In this document: piece after piece, positions 16,655 to 24,820 of the stretch
Position numbering within the stretch: the first letter of the stretch is position 1
Layout of the letters: every line of letters begins with the position of its first letter
NCBI GenBank assembly: GCA_001464315.1
Contig: LNFK01000051.1
Location: forward strand, 1 to 53,390
Direction: 5' to 3'
DNA: 53,390 bases
Origin: Sphingomonadales bacterium Ga0077559
Lineage (GTDB): Bacteria > Pseudomonadota > Alphaproteobacteria > Sphingomonadales > Sphingomonadaceae
The notes under the pieces: model-generated
Seen by the model: only the letters and a program-made list of their open reading frames with translations
Database searches by the model: none
Told to the model about the DNA's origin: nothing
Position numbers and translations under genes: made by a program

Positions 16655-17836
16655 TTATGTGTTCAGCCATTCAATCTCGCCAGCCTGGGTCAGCAGCTTA
16701 AGCATCACCGCTGCGCCGCATTGTTGGGACCTGGCGGTTCGGCTGAATTTGCCATCGGCCACAAACTTGCCGCGATCGTAATGGTTGGAGAAGCTCCACA
16801 AATACGGCGTCGGAACACCAAGCCCGCGATAACCAAGGCCGTTATACGCTTCGAGCCGGTAGAGCGTGCGTTCGAGGCTCCAGTCGGTCTGTCCGGTAAA
16901 GCCTAATAGCCGCAACGCGTCCTTGGCGCTCGATTCCCAGTCGGACGGCGGCAACCACTGGCTTGGGCGACCCGCTGGAACCTGCCTTGTGCGCGCGGTC
17001 AGTGGGAAGTCGCCATTGTGTAGGTGCGCGCGGAAATTGAAGCTTGCCTCCAGCGCGTGGGTCGCCGCGATGAAGTGCCACGGAACGCCCGTAACTTTCT
17101 CCACACGCACATAGCGATCACGCGATTTGCGCATCATATCGAGATGCCAGTTCGCGGTATCGGTATATTGCGGGCGCACTGTAAGATTGCGGAATTTGCG
17201 GCCATATTCGGTCTTCAGACTGGCATAATCTCGCGCCTTGCTGAGTGGGCGCTCCGGCTCCTCTTCGGCGGCTGGTGCGTCCACCTTCGCCCCAGGTTGC
17301 GGCAATTCTGGTACCAGCGGAGCGTCCGGCTGAAAGATTATCGTCGGCTGCGCTTGTTCATCCTGCACCAGGAAGCGTATCCCCTTAGGCGACGGTGAGC
17401 CAAATCCTATCGGAAGCAAGCGCAGGGCTTCAGGCAGCTCATGTTGGTTCTGGTGTAGCTCGGCGAGCAACTCTCCCGCCTCGTCGGCAAAGCCGGGGTC
17501 AACCGCCTCGGACCGGTCGATTAAAGCCACCAGCCGGGGCATGGCCATCTGGTACAGCGATTCGGTGAAATCAGCGAGCGACGTACCCTTGCCTAATGCC
17601 AACGGCGATTCCGGAAGGCCTTTCCGGTCAGCCTCGCGTTCAAGGTTGATGACCGCCTCCGCCATCCGCAAATAACCCGTTGGTTTGCGAGGCAATAGAT
17701 CAATGATTTCGCGCGGCACATCGAGGCCAAGTATTTTAGTATCCTGCGCAAAGGCACGCTGGCCAACGCTAACCGTAAACACCGCGCCGCCTACCGACTT
17801 AAGAAAGTCTCGTTTGCCGAACTCGCTGCCAGCCAT
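16655..17836 (-). CDS. Exported lysozyme-like / peptidoglycan-binding protein
   Basis: A 393-residue protein. The N-terminus (FGKRDFLKSVGGAVFTVSVG ending AFAQ) resembles a twin-arginine signal in which the first Arg is Lys. The middle part holds an unrecognised helical region and an acidic, proline-rich linker (about residues 175-200). The C-terminal 180 residues (EKVTGVPWHFIAATHALEAS, LHNGDFPLTARTRQVPAGRP, LYRLEAYNGLGYRG, SQQCGAAVMLKLL) match a family often annotated as lysozyme-like or peptidoglycan-binding. The Glu in HALEAS is a plausible catalytic acid. GGAGG precedes the ATG, but that site lies inside a predicted hairpin. The gene follows dnaJ on the same strand after 86 bases. Confidence 0.72.
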   Translation of the reverse strand: MAGSEFGKRDFLKSVGGAVFTVSVGQRAFAQDTKILGLDVPREIIDLLPRKPTGYLRMAEAVINLEREADRKGLPESPLALGKGTSLADFTESLYQMAMPRLVALIDRSEAVDPGFADEAGELLAELHQNQHELPEALRLLPIGFGSPSPKGIRFLVQDEQAQPTIIFQPDAPLVPELPQPGAKVDAPAAEEEPERPLSKARDYASLKTEYGRKFRNLTVRPQYTDTANWHLDMMRKSRDRYVRVEKVTGVPWHFIAATHALEASFNFRAHLHNGDFPLTARTRQVPAGRPSQWLPPSDWESSAKDALRLLGFTGQTDWSLERTLYRLEAYNGLGYRGLGVPTPYLWSFSNHYDRGKFVADGKFSRTARSQQCGAAVMLKLLTQAGEIEWLNT

Positions 17837-17846
17837 CGACTCGCCC

Positions 17847-17881
17847 CTCCAAGATTATTCTAGCATTAGAAAAGCTTGGAG
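17847..17881 (-). promoter_or_regulatory. Hairpin covering the ribosome-binding site behind dnaJ
   Basis: Read leftward, CTCCAAG, then TTCTA-ATGC-TAGAA inside a small internal loop, then CTTGGAG. The right arm contains the GGAG of the Shine-Dalgarno sequence for the lysozyme-like gene, which starts 10 bases later. Seven outer and five inner pairs would hide the ribosome-binding site. No U-tract follows, so it is not a standard terminator. Temperature or dnaJ readthrough could modulate it, which is inference only. Confidence 0.55.
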
Positions 17882-17922
17882 TCTCGCAGGCGGGCGCAGA
17901 TTTTACGTGAGGCGGGAATAGA

Positions 17923-19044
17923 TTAAGTAATGCCGTCCCAGATACCCTTGAGCTTATCGAAAAAGCCGGTCGATTGCGGGCATTCTTCGCCGGTTTCGGT
18001 CTCCCGGAATTCGCGTAAGAGTTCCTTCTGTCGCGTCGACAAACGCGATGGCGTCTCAACGTCGATCTGGATCACCATATCGCCGCGCCCGCGTCCTTGC
18101 AGCACGGGCATGCCTGCCCCACGTTGGCGGAGCTGCTTGCCCGATTGGATTCCTTCGGGAACGATGATGATATGCTCGGCACCATCAAGGCCCGGAATGC
18201 GGATCTCACCGCCCAAGGCAGCCGTCGTAAAGCTTACCGGCGCGCGGCAGAACAAAGTAGTCCCATCGCGTTCGAAAACTTTGTGCCGTGACAGATGGAT
18301 GAAGATGTAAAGGTCGCCCGCCGCTGCGCCATAAGGCCCGGCTTCGCCCTTGCCAGCAACGCGTATGCGTGTCCCTTCATCGACGCCGGGGGGGACATTG
18401 ACCGAGATGGTTTTGCGTTCGTCGACACGACCTTCGCCCCGGCAGACCTTGCAGGGATCTTCAATAACCTCACCGCGACCGTGGCATGTCGGGCAGGTAC
18501 GCTCGACAACGAAAAAGCCTTGCTGCGCCCGCACTTTGCCGTGGCCTGCGCATAGGTTGCAGCGGCGCTTGCCTGATCCCGGCGTCGCGCCCGATCCTTC
18601 ACAAGTGCCACAAGCCGTCGCGACGTCGATTGTAATTTCGGCATCCTTGCCGTGAAACGCCTCGTCCAGCGAGATTTCGAGATCATAGCGAAGGTCAGCA
18701 CCGCGAGCAGGACCGCGCTGACGACCTCCACCAAAACCTTCGCCGAAGAAGCTCTCGAATATGTCCGAAAAGCCGCCAAACGGATCGCCGCCCTGACCGC
18801 CACCCATGCCGCCATTTTCAAACGCCGCCTTGCCAAACCGGTCATAGGCCGCACGCTTCTGCGGATCTTTCAATACGTCGTACGCTTCCGAAATCGCTTT
18901 GAACTTAGCTTCGGATTTATCGCAGCCGGGATTGCGGTCAGGATGGCACTCCATCGCGATACGGCGGTAAGACGATTTCAGCGTCTTCTCATCCGCCGTC
19001 CGCTCAACTTCCAGCAATTCATAATAATCGATGTCGAGACTCAT
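17923..19044 (-). CDS. dnaJ: Chaperone DnaJ
   Basis: A 373-residue type I Hsp40 co-chaperone that delivers unfolded proteins to DnaK and stimulates its ATPase. The J domain has the HPD motif ([10 protein letters not shown]) near residue 35. A Gly/Phe-rich linker follows ([20 protein letters not shown]). The zinc domain carries four CxxCxGxG repeats ([32 protein letters not shown]), and the C-terminal substrate-binding and dimerisation domains complete it. The length is normal. It follows dnaK after 67 bases that form a strong hairpin. It is probably co-transcribed from the dnaK heat-shock promoter. Confidence 0.97.
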   Translation of the reverse strand: MSLDIDYYELLEVERTADEKTLKSSYRRIAMECHPDRNPGCDKSEAKFKAISEAYDVLKDPQKRAAYDRFGKAAFENGGMGGGQGGDPFGGFSDIFESFFGEGFGGGRQRGPARGADLRYDLEISLDEAFHGKDAEITIDVATACGTCEGSGATPGSGKRRCNLCAGHGKVRAQQGFFVVERTCPTCHGRGEVIEDPCKVCRGEGRVDERKTISVNVPPGVDEGTRIRVAGKGEAGPYGAAAGDLYIFIHLSRHKVFERDGTTLFCRAPVSFTTAALGGEIRIPGLDGAEHIIIVPEGIQSGKQLRQRGAGMPVLQGRGRGDMVIQIDVETPSRLSTRQKELLREFRETETGEECPQSTGFFDKLKGIWDGIT

Positions 19045-19065
19045 GACCGACTAATCCCCCGTTTC

Positions 19066-19099
19066 CCGGCCGTCACTGCGTTTCGGATGCGACGGCCGG
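19066..19099 (-). other. Strong hairpin between dnaK and dnaJ
   Basis: Perfect nine-base arms, CCGGCCGTC and GACGGCCGG, enclose a 16-base loop, and flanking GTTT/AAAC bases can add pairs. In the leftward message it lies between the dnaK stop and the dnaJ start. No T-run follows in that direction, so it is better read as a processing or mRNA-stability element, or an attenuator that lowers dnaJ relative to dnaK, than as a full terminator. Confidence 0.75.
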
Positions 19100-19111
19100 A
19101 AACTTTCAACA

Positions 19112-21016
19112 TCAGTCTTTTTTGTCTTCGTCGACTTCGGAGAACTCGGCATCGACAACATTATCGTCAGCCGGAGCATCTTCAGGTGCAGCGCCGGGCG
19201 ATGCCGCAGCCTGCTCTTCCTTGTAGATCGCTTCACCTAGCTTCATCGCGATTTGGGCCAAGGCAGTTGCCTTTTCCTTCATCGCTTCGGGCTCGCCGCC
19301 TTCGATAGCAGTTTTGGTTTCAGCGACAGCGGCTTCGATTTCACCCTTAAGTGCGGCGTCGATCTTGTCGCCATGCTCTTGAAGCTGCTTCTCGGTCGTG
19401 TGCACAAGGCTCTCGGCGTTATTCTTAGCTTCGGCGGCCTCACGGCGCTTCTTGTCTTCCTCGGCGAAGGCTTCGGCATCGCGGACCATCTGATCGATAT
19501 CGGCGTCGGACAGGCCGCCCGAAGCCTGTATCTTGATCTGCTGCTCTTTGCCGGTGCCCTTGTCCTTGGCGGTAACGCTGACGAGACCGTTGGCATCGAT
19601 ATCGAAGGTCACCTCGACCTGCGGAACACCGCGCGGTGCTGGCGGGATTCCGACAAGGTCGAAATTGCCGAGCAGTTTGTTGTCTGCCGCCATTTCACGC
19701 TCGCCCTGGAAAACGCGGATTGTCACCGCATTCTGATTGTCTTCCGCGGTCGAATAGACCTGGCTCTTCTTTGTCGGGATCGTCGTGTTTCGGTCGATCA
19801 TGCGCGTGAACACGCCGCCCAATGTTTCGATGCCAAGCGACAACGGCGTCACGTCGAGCAGCAAAACGTCCTTGACGTCGCCTTGCAAAACGCCTGCCTG
19901 AATCGCAGCGCCCATCGCCACAACTTCGTCAGGGTTTACGCCGGTGTGCGGTTCTTTCCCGAAGAAGCTTTTCACCACGTCGCGGACCTTGGGCATGCGA
20001 GTCATACCGCCAACCATAACGACTTCGTCAATCGCATCAGCCTTCAGACCAGCATCTGCGAGTGCCTTTTTGCATGGCTCAAGCGTACGTTTGATCAAAT
20101 CATCGACCAGCTTTTCAAGATCGGCACGCGTTATGGTTTTAACCAAGTGCTTTGGACCATTTTGGTCAGCGGTAATGAATGGCAGGTTGACTTCGGTCGT
20201 CTGCGTCGAAGACAGTTCGATCTTTGCTTTTTCAGCCGCTTCTTTCAAACGCTGAAGCGCCAGCTTGTCCTTCGTCAGGTCAATGCCTTCGGCCTTGTTG
20301 AAATCGGCAGCCAAATGCTCGACGAGCACGCTGTCAAAATCTTCACCGCCCAAGAACGTATCGCCATTGGTCGACTTCACTTCGAACACGCCGTCGCCGA
20401 CTTCGAGAATCGAAATATCGAACGTACCGCCGCCGAGGTCATAGACCGCAATGGTCTTGTTCTCGTCCTTGTCCATGCCGTAGGCAAGCGCAGCTGCAGT
20501 CGGCTCGTTGATGATACGCAGCACTTCGAGGCCGGCAATCAGGCCAGCATCCTTGGTCGCCTGACGTTGGGCGTCGTTAAAGTAGGCTGGAACGGTGATC
20601 ACGGCCTGAGTCACGGTTTCGCCCAGATAGGCTTCGGCCGTTTCCTTCATTTTTTGCAGGATGAAAGCCGAAATCTGTGATGGCGAATATTCTTCGCCGC
20701 CGGCTTTTACCCAAGCATCGCCTGTCTTGCCTTTGGTAATTGTGTACGGAACAAGACCCATGTCTTTCTTGGTCATGGGATCATCGAAGCGGCGACCGAT
20801 AAGGCGCTTCACTGCGAAAATCGTGCTTTCCGGATTGGTTACTGCCTGCCGCTTGGCGGGCTGCCCAATCAGGCGCTCACCATCCTTGGCAAAGGCAACA
20901 ATCGACGGCGTCGTGCGCGCGCCCTCTGCATTTTCAATGACCTTGGGCTTGCCGCCGTCCATGACCGCAACGCAGCTGTTTGTCGTGCCCAAGTCGATAC
21001 CAATAACTTTAGCCAT
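19112..21016 (-). CDS. dnaK: Chaperone DnaK (Hsp70)
   Basis: A 634-residue Hsp70. The ATPase domain starts [20 protein letters not shown], contains [12 protein letters not shown] and the phosphate-2 loop [14 protein letters not shown], and ends near [15 protein letters not shown], the interdomain linker. The substrate-binding domain and the helical lid follow. The C-terminal [11 protein letters not shown] is the acidic tail used for co-chaperone contact. The function is ATP-driven folding, together with DnaJ (downstream) and GrpE, whose gene lies 3.2 kb away instead of next door. A sigma-32-type promoter lies about 100 bases upstream. Confidence 0.99.
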   Translation of the reverse strand: MAKVIGIDLGTTNSCVAVMDGGKPKVIENAEGARTTPSIVAFAKDGERLIGQPAKRQAVTNPESTIFAVKRLIGRRFDDPMTKKDMGLVPYTITKGKTGDAWVKAGGEEYSPSQISAFILQKMKETAEAYLGETVTQAVITVPAYFNDAQRQATKDAGLIAGLEVLRIINEPTAAALAYGMDKDENKTIAVYDLGGGTFDISILEVGDGVFEVKSTNGDTFLGGEDFDSVLVEHLAADFNKAEGIDLTKDKLALQRLKEAAEKAKIELSSTQTTEVNLPFITADQNGPKHLVKTITRADLEKLVDDLIKRTLEPCKKALADAGLKADAIDEVVMVGGMTRMPKVRDVVKSFFGKEPHTGVNPDEVVAMGAAIQAGVLQGDVKDVLLLDVTPLSLGIETLGGVFTRMIDRNTTIPTKKSQVYSTAEDNQNAVTIRVFQGEREMAADNKLLGNFDLVGIPPAPRGVPQVEVTFDIDANGLVSVTAKDKGTGKEQQIKIQASGGLSDADIDQMVRDAEAFAEEDKKRREAAEAKNNAESLVHTTEKQLQEHGDKIDAALKGEIEAAVAETKTAIEGGEPEAMKEKATALAQIAMKLGEAIYKEEQAAASPGAAPEDAPADDNVVDAEFSEVDEDKKD

Positions 21017-21118
21017 AAAAACTTACCCCGAAATTTTAAAATTGAACTCTCACTAGCCACTTACGGACCGGCCCTATCAGGCACCGGTGTTTTCCCGTAA
21101 TGCAACCTTGTAGCGGCG

Positions 21119-21146
21119 ATATAGGTGCCAAATCTCTTGGCACAAG
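21119..21146 (-). promoter_or_regulatory. RpoH (sigma-32) type promoter of dnaK, with a dyad in the spacer
   Basis: Read toward dnaK: CTTG, 17 bases, CCTATAT. This fits the alphaproteobacterial heat-shock promoter form CTTG-N17/18-CYTAT. The spacer itself is TGCCAA-GAGAT-TTGGCA, a perfect inverted repeat with a five-base centre that fills the gap between the two boxes. The dnaK ATG is about 100 bases downstream. No CIRCE element (HrcA site) is present in this gap. Confidence 0.75.
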
Positions 21147-21231
21147 ACTTCGGCCACCCTAGATAGGGAAAAAGTGACCGTCCGCCCCGCTTTCGGACAG
21201 TTTCACGGTCACAGATATATGAGGCAAAACG

Positions 21232-21705
21232 ATGAACCGCAGACTTTTTACCCTTGGCACCGCAACTTTGGCGCTAATGCTTGGCTCATGCGGGCCGACC
21301 CCGCAGTTGAAGGTCAAGGAAGCCGTTCTGACGCTGTCGCCGGTGGATAGCAATCCGTCGGGTTTCCACTTCAATGTCTATGGCGGTCCAGAGGATGTCT
21401 ACCTGCTCCGCGTCAGCACGCCGTCTGCTATCCGCACTGAAATGCACGATGTCGGCGTTGATCCCAAAACAGGCGCGGTAACAATGTCACCGATGAACCG
21501 CGTGCTGATACCGGCGGGCAAAAAGGTCGAATTCAAACGCGGCGGTAAGCATGTGATGATGTGGGGCGTAAACCTAATCCCGCGCCGTTTGGGCGAGATC
21601 GAAACCGAGTTTTTGTTCTCGAACAACGCGCGCATCCGGGTGAAGGCACGGGTTCAAGAAATGGACGGCACCGATCCGGATGAGAAAAAAGCAATAGACG
21701 GCTGA
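21232..21705 (+). CDS. PCuAC-type copper chaperone lipoprotein
   Basis: A 157-residue lipoprotein. The signal ends in a lipobox (LMLGSC, Cys20). The mature part has Met71-His72, Met85, then exactly 21 residues to His107-x-Met109, close to the H(M)x10Mx21HxM copper-binding signature of the PCuAC family. Such proteins carry Cu(I) in the periplasm, often to cytochrome oxidase. A GAGG site lies before the ATG. The gene diverges from dnaK, and a small metalloprotease-like gene follows 8 bases downstream. No ScoI or oxidase genes are nearby. The spacing between His72 and Met85 is one residue longer than the textbook motif. Confidence 0.78.
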   Translation: MNRRLFTLGTATLALMLGSCGPTPQLKVKEAVLTLSPVDSNPSGFHFNVYGGPEDVYLLRVSTPSAIRTEMHDVGVDPKTGAVTMSPMNRVLIPAGKKVEFKRGGKHVMMWGVNLIPRRLGEIETEFLFSNNARIRVKARVQEMDGTDPDEKKAIDG

Positions 21706-21713
21706 GAGCTCAA

Positions 21714-22178
21714 ATGTTCGGGCCGCATCCTTCGGGCAGACCCCTCACCATTCGCGAACGAGCGCTGGCGGAATCGGTTTTCGGCAGCGCACTCGATTAT
21801 CACTCAATCCGAATCCATAACCGGAAATTCTGGTGGTTCCAGCCGCGCAAAGTGACGATGGCGCCTGATGGACATCTGTGGTTTCACCCCAAGAACGATT
21901 TGTTCTGTGATGATTTCTGCGATCGCGGGCTGGAACTGCAAGGGCTTTTCATCCACGAATTGGTCCATGTGTGGCAGCACCAGCAAGGGATCTTTCTACC
22001 GCTGAAACGCCATCCATTTTGCCGCTATGATTATAGCCTGAAACCGGGTTGGAAGCTCGGCCAATATGGCATTGAGCAGCAGGCCGAAATCGTGAAGCAT
22101 GTGTTTTTGCTGCGCAAAGGCGTGAAAGTGCGCGGCGCGCCGCCGTTGTCGCAATATGAGGGCATCTTACCCTTTTGA
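21714..22178 (+). CDS. Small HExxH protein (vgr-related/DUF4157-like)
   Basis: A 154-residue protein with a zinc-protease-like motif HELVHVWQHQ (His81, Glu82, His85), followed by GIEQQAEIVKH (Glu121 or Glu125 as possible third ligand). The HExxHxxQ form recalls DUF4157 domains. Sphingomonad relatives are often labelled vgr-related, although no type VI secretion genes are present here. No signal peptide is evident. It lies 8 bases behind the copper lipoprotein and is probably co-transcribed with it. Its end overlaps the MATE gene on the other strand by 12 bases. The activity is unproven: the fold may bind metal without proteolysis. Confidence 0.8.
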   Translation: MFGPHPSGRPLTIRERALAESVFGSALDYHSIRIHNRKFWWFQPRKVTMAPDGHLWFHPKNDLFCDDFCDRGLELQGLFIHELVHVWQHQQGIFLPLKRHPFCRYDYSLKPGWKLGQYGIEQQAEIVKHVFLLRKGVKVRGAPPLSQYEGILPF

Positions 22179-23564
22179 CGGCAAAAGGCCGAGGCGTTCG
22201 CGCATCGACCAGCGGATGAGCATCAGCATGGCAACGATACCCAGCCCTATCGCAAGGCCAGTCCAAATCCCTACGCCATTCCACCCCGCGCGGAATGCCA
22301 GCCAAGCACCAACGCCTATACCGACCACCCAATAGCCAAAGGCGGCAAAGACCATTGGCACGGTAGTGTCGTGAAGGCCGCGCAGCATTCCAGCACCAAC
22401 GACTTGCGCGCCGTCGACGATCTGGAACAATGCGGCAATCGCAAGGAAGCTGATCGCCAGTTGTACAACTTCGGCGTTGATCGCCGCGTCGCGGTCGATA
22501 AACACTGATATAAGCGCCTCTGGCACCATCCACATCAGCAACGCCATCGCCGCCATAAATCCGGTGCCCATTACAAAGCTCGTCCATCCTGCGCGGCGGA
22601 TCATCTGCCGGTCGCGGCGGCCATAGCCAATGCCGACCCGAACGGTGGCGGCTTGCGCAAGGCCCATGGGCACCATGAAGGTCACGCTTGCGACTTGCAG
22701 CGCGATGGCATGTGCAGCAACCGAAGCAGTATCGATCAAGCCCATCAGCATGACCGCAACGCCAAACACGCCGCCTTCAAGGCCCATCGTCACGCCAATC
22801 GGCAAACCCAGTTTCCACAAGGCGCGAAACCGAGGCCAGTCGCTCCGCCACCAGCGTCCGAACAGATTATAGCGCCGGAATTTGGGATGAACGGTGATGA
22901 CGACAATCATGCCCAGAAACATGAATATGTTGGCGAGAATACTTCCGATGCCGGCGCCAACCAGCCCCAATGCAGGTAGCCCAAGCTTGCCGAAAATCAA
23001 CACATAATTGAACGCGGCGTTGGCGAACACGCCCGATATGCCGATGACCAGCGACCACATCGGTCGTTCCAGCGCCGACAGGAAATTGCGTGCAATAATC
23101 AGCCACAGGAAGGGGAGGATCGACCACATATAGGCGCGCACATAGCTTTGCGCTTTTTCTGCAAGTTCGGCTTGCTGCCCAAGCGCAAGCAACACAGATT
23201 CGGTCTGCCACAGGATCAGCCAGATTGGAATCATGATCGCAACTGCGACCCAAAGCCCCTGCCGGAATGTCCGCCTGATGTCACGAACCGAATGCGCCTT
23301 TGCACCACGCTCGCTCGCCATCATCGGCGCAGTCGCAGTAACCAGACCCATGCAAAAAATCGCTGCGGTCATGCACAGGTTGAAGCCCAAAGACGCCGCA
23401 GCCAGTTCAGTCGGCCCAAGCCATCCAACCATCACGACGTCGGTCGCGCCAATCAGCGACATTGACAGATTGGTCAGGATCAACGGCCAGGCAAGCGTCA
23501 GCGTCGCGCGAAGCTCATCGCGCCAGGGGGACTGGAGGTCCATCGGGATTGCCGCTGTGGTCAT
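22167..23564 (-). CDS. MATE family efflux transporter
   Basis: A 465-residue exporter with about twelve hydrophobic helices. The first shows LAWPLILTNLSMSLIGATDV followed by MVGWLGPTELAAASLG, the conserved MATE entry motif. The middle region repeats the pattern with AIALQVASVTFMVPMGLAQA and the RVGIGYG motif of the second half. MATE proteins expel drugs or cationic metabolites in exchange for Na+ or H+. The start at 23564 is uncertain: an in-frame ATG at 23639 adds 25 poorly conserved residues and one at 23543 removes 7, and none has a good ribosome-binding site. The gene converges with the HExxH gene. Confidence 0.92.
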   Translation of the reverse strand: MTTAAIPMDLQSPWRDELRATLTLAWPLILTNLSMSLIGATDVVMVGWLGPTELAAASLGFNLCMTAAIFCMGLVTATAPMMASERGAKAHSVRDIRRTFRQGLWVAVAIMIPIWLILWQTESVLLALGQQAELAEKAQSYVRAYMWSILPFLWLIIARNFLSALERPMWSLVIGISGVFANAAFNYVLIFGKLGLPALGLVGAGIGSILANIFMFLGMIVVITVHPKFRRYNLFGRWWRSDWPRFRALWKLGLPIGVTMGLEGGVFGVAVMLMGLIDTASVAAHAIALQVASVTFMVPMGLAQAATVRVGIGYGRRDRQMIRRAGWTSFVMGTGFMAAMALLMWMVPEALISVFIDRDAAINAEVVQLAISFLAIAALFQIVDGAQVVGAGMLRGLHDTTVPMVFAAFGYWVVGIGVGAWLAFRAGWNGVGIWTGLAIGLGIVAMLMLIRWSMRERLGLLPSKG

Positions 23565-23612
23565 GGGAGGGGGTGGATAGACGAGAGCTGTCGCTGAGAC
23601 TACCCCAACTTT

Positions 23613-23641
23613 GTCATTTGCGCGAAGGCGGGAAACCATGG
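23613..23641. repeat. Degenerate palindromic intergenic repeat
   Basis: The stretch reads GTCATTTGCGCGAAGGCGGG followed by AAACCATGG. It resembles the GTCATTCCCGCGAAGGCGGGAATCCATGG element scattered through many proteobacterial genomes, with several changes that weaken the stem. It sits between the MATE gene and the divergent HEPN-like gene, near an uncertain MATE start. Confidence 0.5.
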
Positions 23642-23673
23642 TCTAAGTTCCCAATTTTAACAGAAATTTTAAG

Positions 23674-24246
23674 ATGCAGAGCTTACAAAACGATATGAAC
23701 GCTCACGTTGGAAATATCACTTCCGCTGGTATTGCCCGGCAAATCAATAATGTCTCACCCACTGATTTGGAATTCGGCGCTGCGTTTATTGGGAGTTACA
23801 TTATTCTGTGCGCGCGTATTGAAGAGTGGGCTGCTGAGGTAATTGTCTCATCTCACCCAGCAAGCGCAGAAGGGCTACCCGCTAAAATACCACGAATGCT
23901 GGGTCCTAAACTTAAAGCAATTTCTGAACTCGTTGGCAACGAGCCAAACCCTTTTGCGAAGCCTAAGCGGGTATCGGAATTGATGGCACGGTTCGCAGTG
24001 CCAGCAAAATTACGGTCAGACATGGCTCATTCAACGCTAAAGGCCGTCAAAAATGGTGAAGATACGGTATATCTATTCCATACCGTTGATAACGGCGACC
24101 GTTTCTGGATGACCAAAACGAACATGCTCCAAGCGTTAGCGGAACTCAAAAAACTGGTGAAAGAAGTCACCGACCAGAAAATGAAAAAAACTACTCCACC
24201 GCCTTCGCCACCCCAACCAAAGCAGGCCGCAACAGCCGGTCCTTGA
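23674..24246 (+). CDS. Orphan hypothetical protein with HEPN-like Rx4H motif
   Basis: A 190-residue protein not assigned to a family. It is helical. One long helix contains GSYIILCARIEEWAAEVI (about residues 40-57), and a later segment has KLRSDMAHS with Arg114 and His119. The Rx4H spacing and the AH ending recall the catalytic motif of HEPN ribonucleases, but this is a motif reading only. Base composition looks more A+T-rich than its neighbours, which may mean transfer. It has no clear ribosome-binding site; a second ATG at 23695 is possible. The last 18 codons (from residue 173) run antisense into grpE, giving an odd proline-rich tail. Confidence 0.7.
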   Translation: MQSLQNDMNAHVGNITSAGIARQINNVSPTDLEFGAAFIGSYIILCARIEEWAAEVIVSSHPASAEGLPAKIPRMLGPKLKAISELVGNEPNPFAKPKRVSELMARFAVPAKLRSDMAHSTLKAVKNGEDTVYLFHTVDNGDRFWMTKTNMLQALAELKKLVKEVTDQKMKKTTPPPSPPQPKQAATAGP

Positions 24247-24766
24247 TCATATACCCCGCTTGCATTTCCGCCACGATCGTCCCAGGCTCTGCATCCGCGC
24301 TCGGGATTTCGACCATCGCCTGGTGCTGGTTTGGATCGAGCGGCATGCCCGTTGCTGCAATGCGGGTGATACCGTTTTTGGCGAATACGCTTTCCAGCTC
24401 GCGGCCGGTGGCTTCGAGACCAACGACAAGGCCCTTCATCGCCTCGCTTTCGCGCATCTCGGCAGGGATCGCCTCCAATGCGCGGGTAAGGTTGTCCGAT
24501 ACCGACAGCACGTCGCGGGCAAAGCCGGTCGCGGCATAAGCACGCGCATCCTGCGCTTCTTTTTCCATCCGGCGGCGCACATTCTGCGTTTCGGCCTGCG
24601 CGTAAAGCACTTCCTGCTTAGCAGTGGCCAACGCCTCTTCCAACTCAGCGATTTTGGCGTCGGAGCCATTCGCCGTCTCGGGCGCATCATCCTTAAGATG
24701 CTCGGGCACGCCCTCCAATTCTTTTTCGACCGCGATGTCGGCTGCTTCGTTTTTCTTGTCAGTCAT
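24191..24766 (-). CDS. grpE: Nucleotide exchange factor GrpE
   Basis: A 191-residue GrpE that releases ADP from DnaK. The acidic N-terminus is followed by a long coiled coil (ELEEALATAKQEVLYAQAET), the RRRMEKE helix, AYAATGFARDVLSVSDNLTR, and the C-terminal beta domain with PLDPNQHQAMVEI and YMIKDRLLRPALVGVAK. The length is normal. It has its own heat-shock promoter in the 89-base gap behind hrcA. Its last 56 bases overlap an opposing orphan gene, which is unusual for a core chaperone gene. Confidence 0.97.
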   Translation of the reverse strand: MTDKKNEAADIAVEKELEGVPEHLKDDAPETANGSDAKIAELEEALATAKQEVLYAQAETQNVRRRMEKEAQDARAYAATGFARDVLSVSDNLTRALEAIPAEMRESEAMKGLVVGLEATGRELESVFAKNGITRIAATGMPLDPNQHQAMVEIPSADAEPGTIVAEMQAGYMIKDRLLRPALVGVAKAVE

Positions 24767-24820
24767 AACCCTGTTAACCCATATATTGAGCAGCGGGTCC
24801 CGCTGCGCGTTGCCTTGCGC

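Noticed and set aside
19253-20680. A 475-codon open frame on the plus strand opposite dnaK
   Set aside because: It is the known mirror-frame effect of a highly codon-biased dnaK; no ribosome-binding site and no recognisable domain.
21017-21231. CIRCE element (HrcA site) before dnaK
   Set aside because: No TTAGCACTC-N9-GAGTGCTAA or close version is present; the dyad found is different and sits inside the sigma-32-type promoter.
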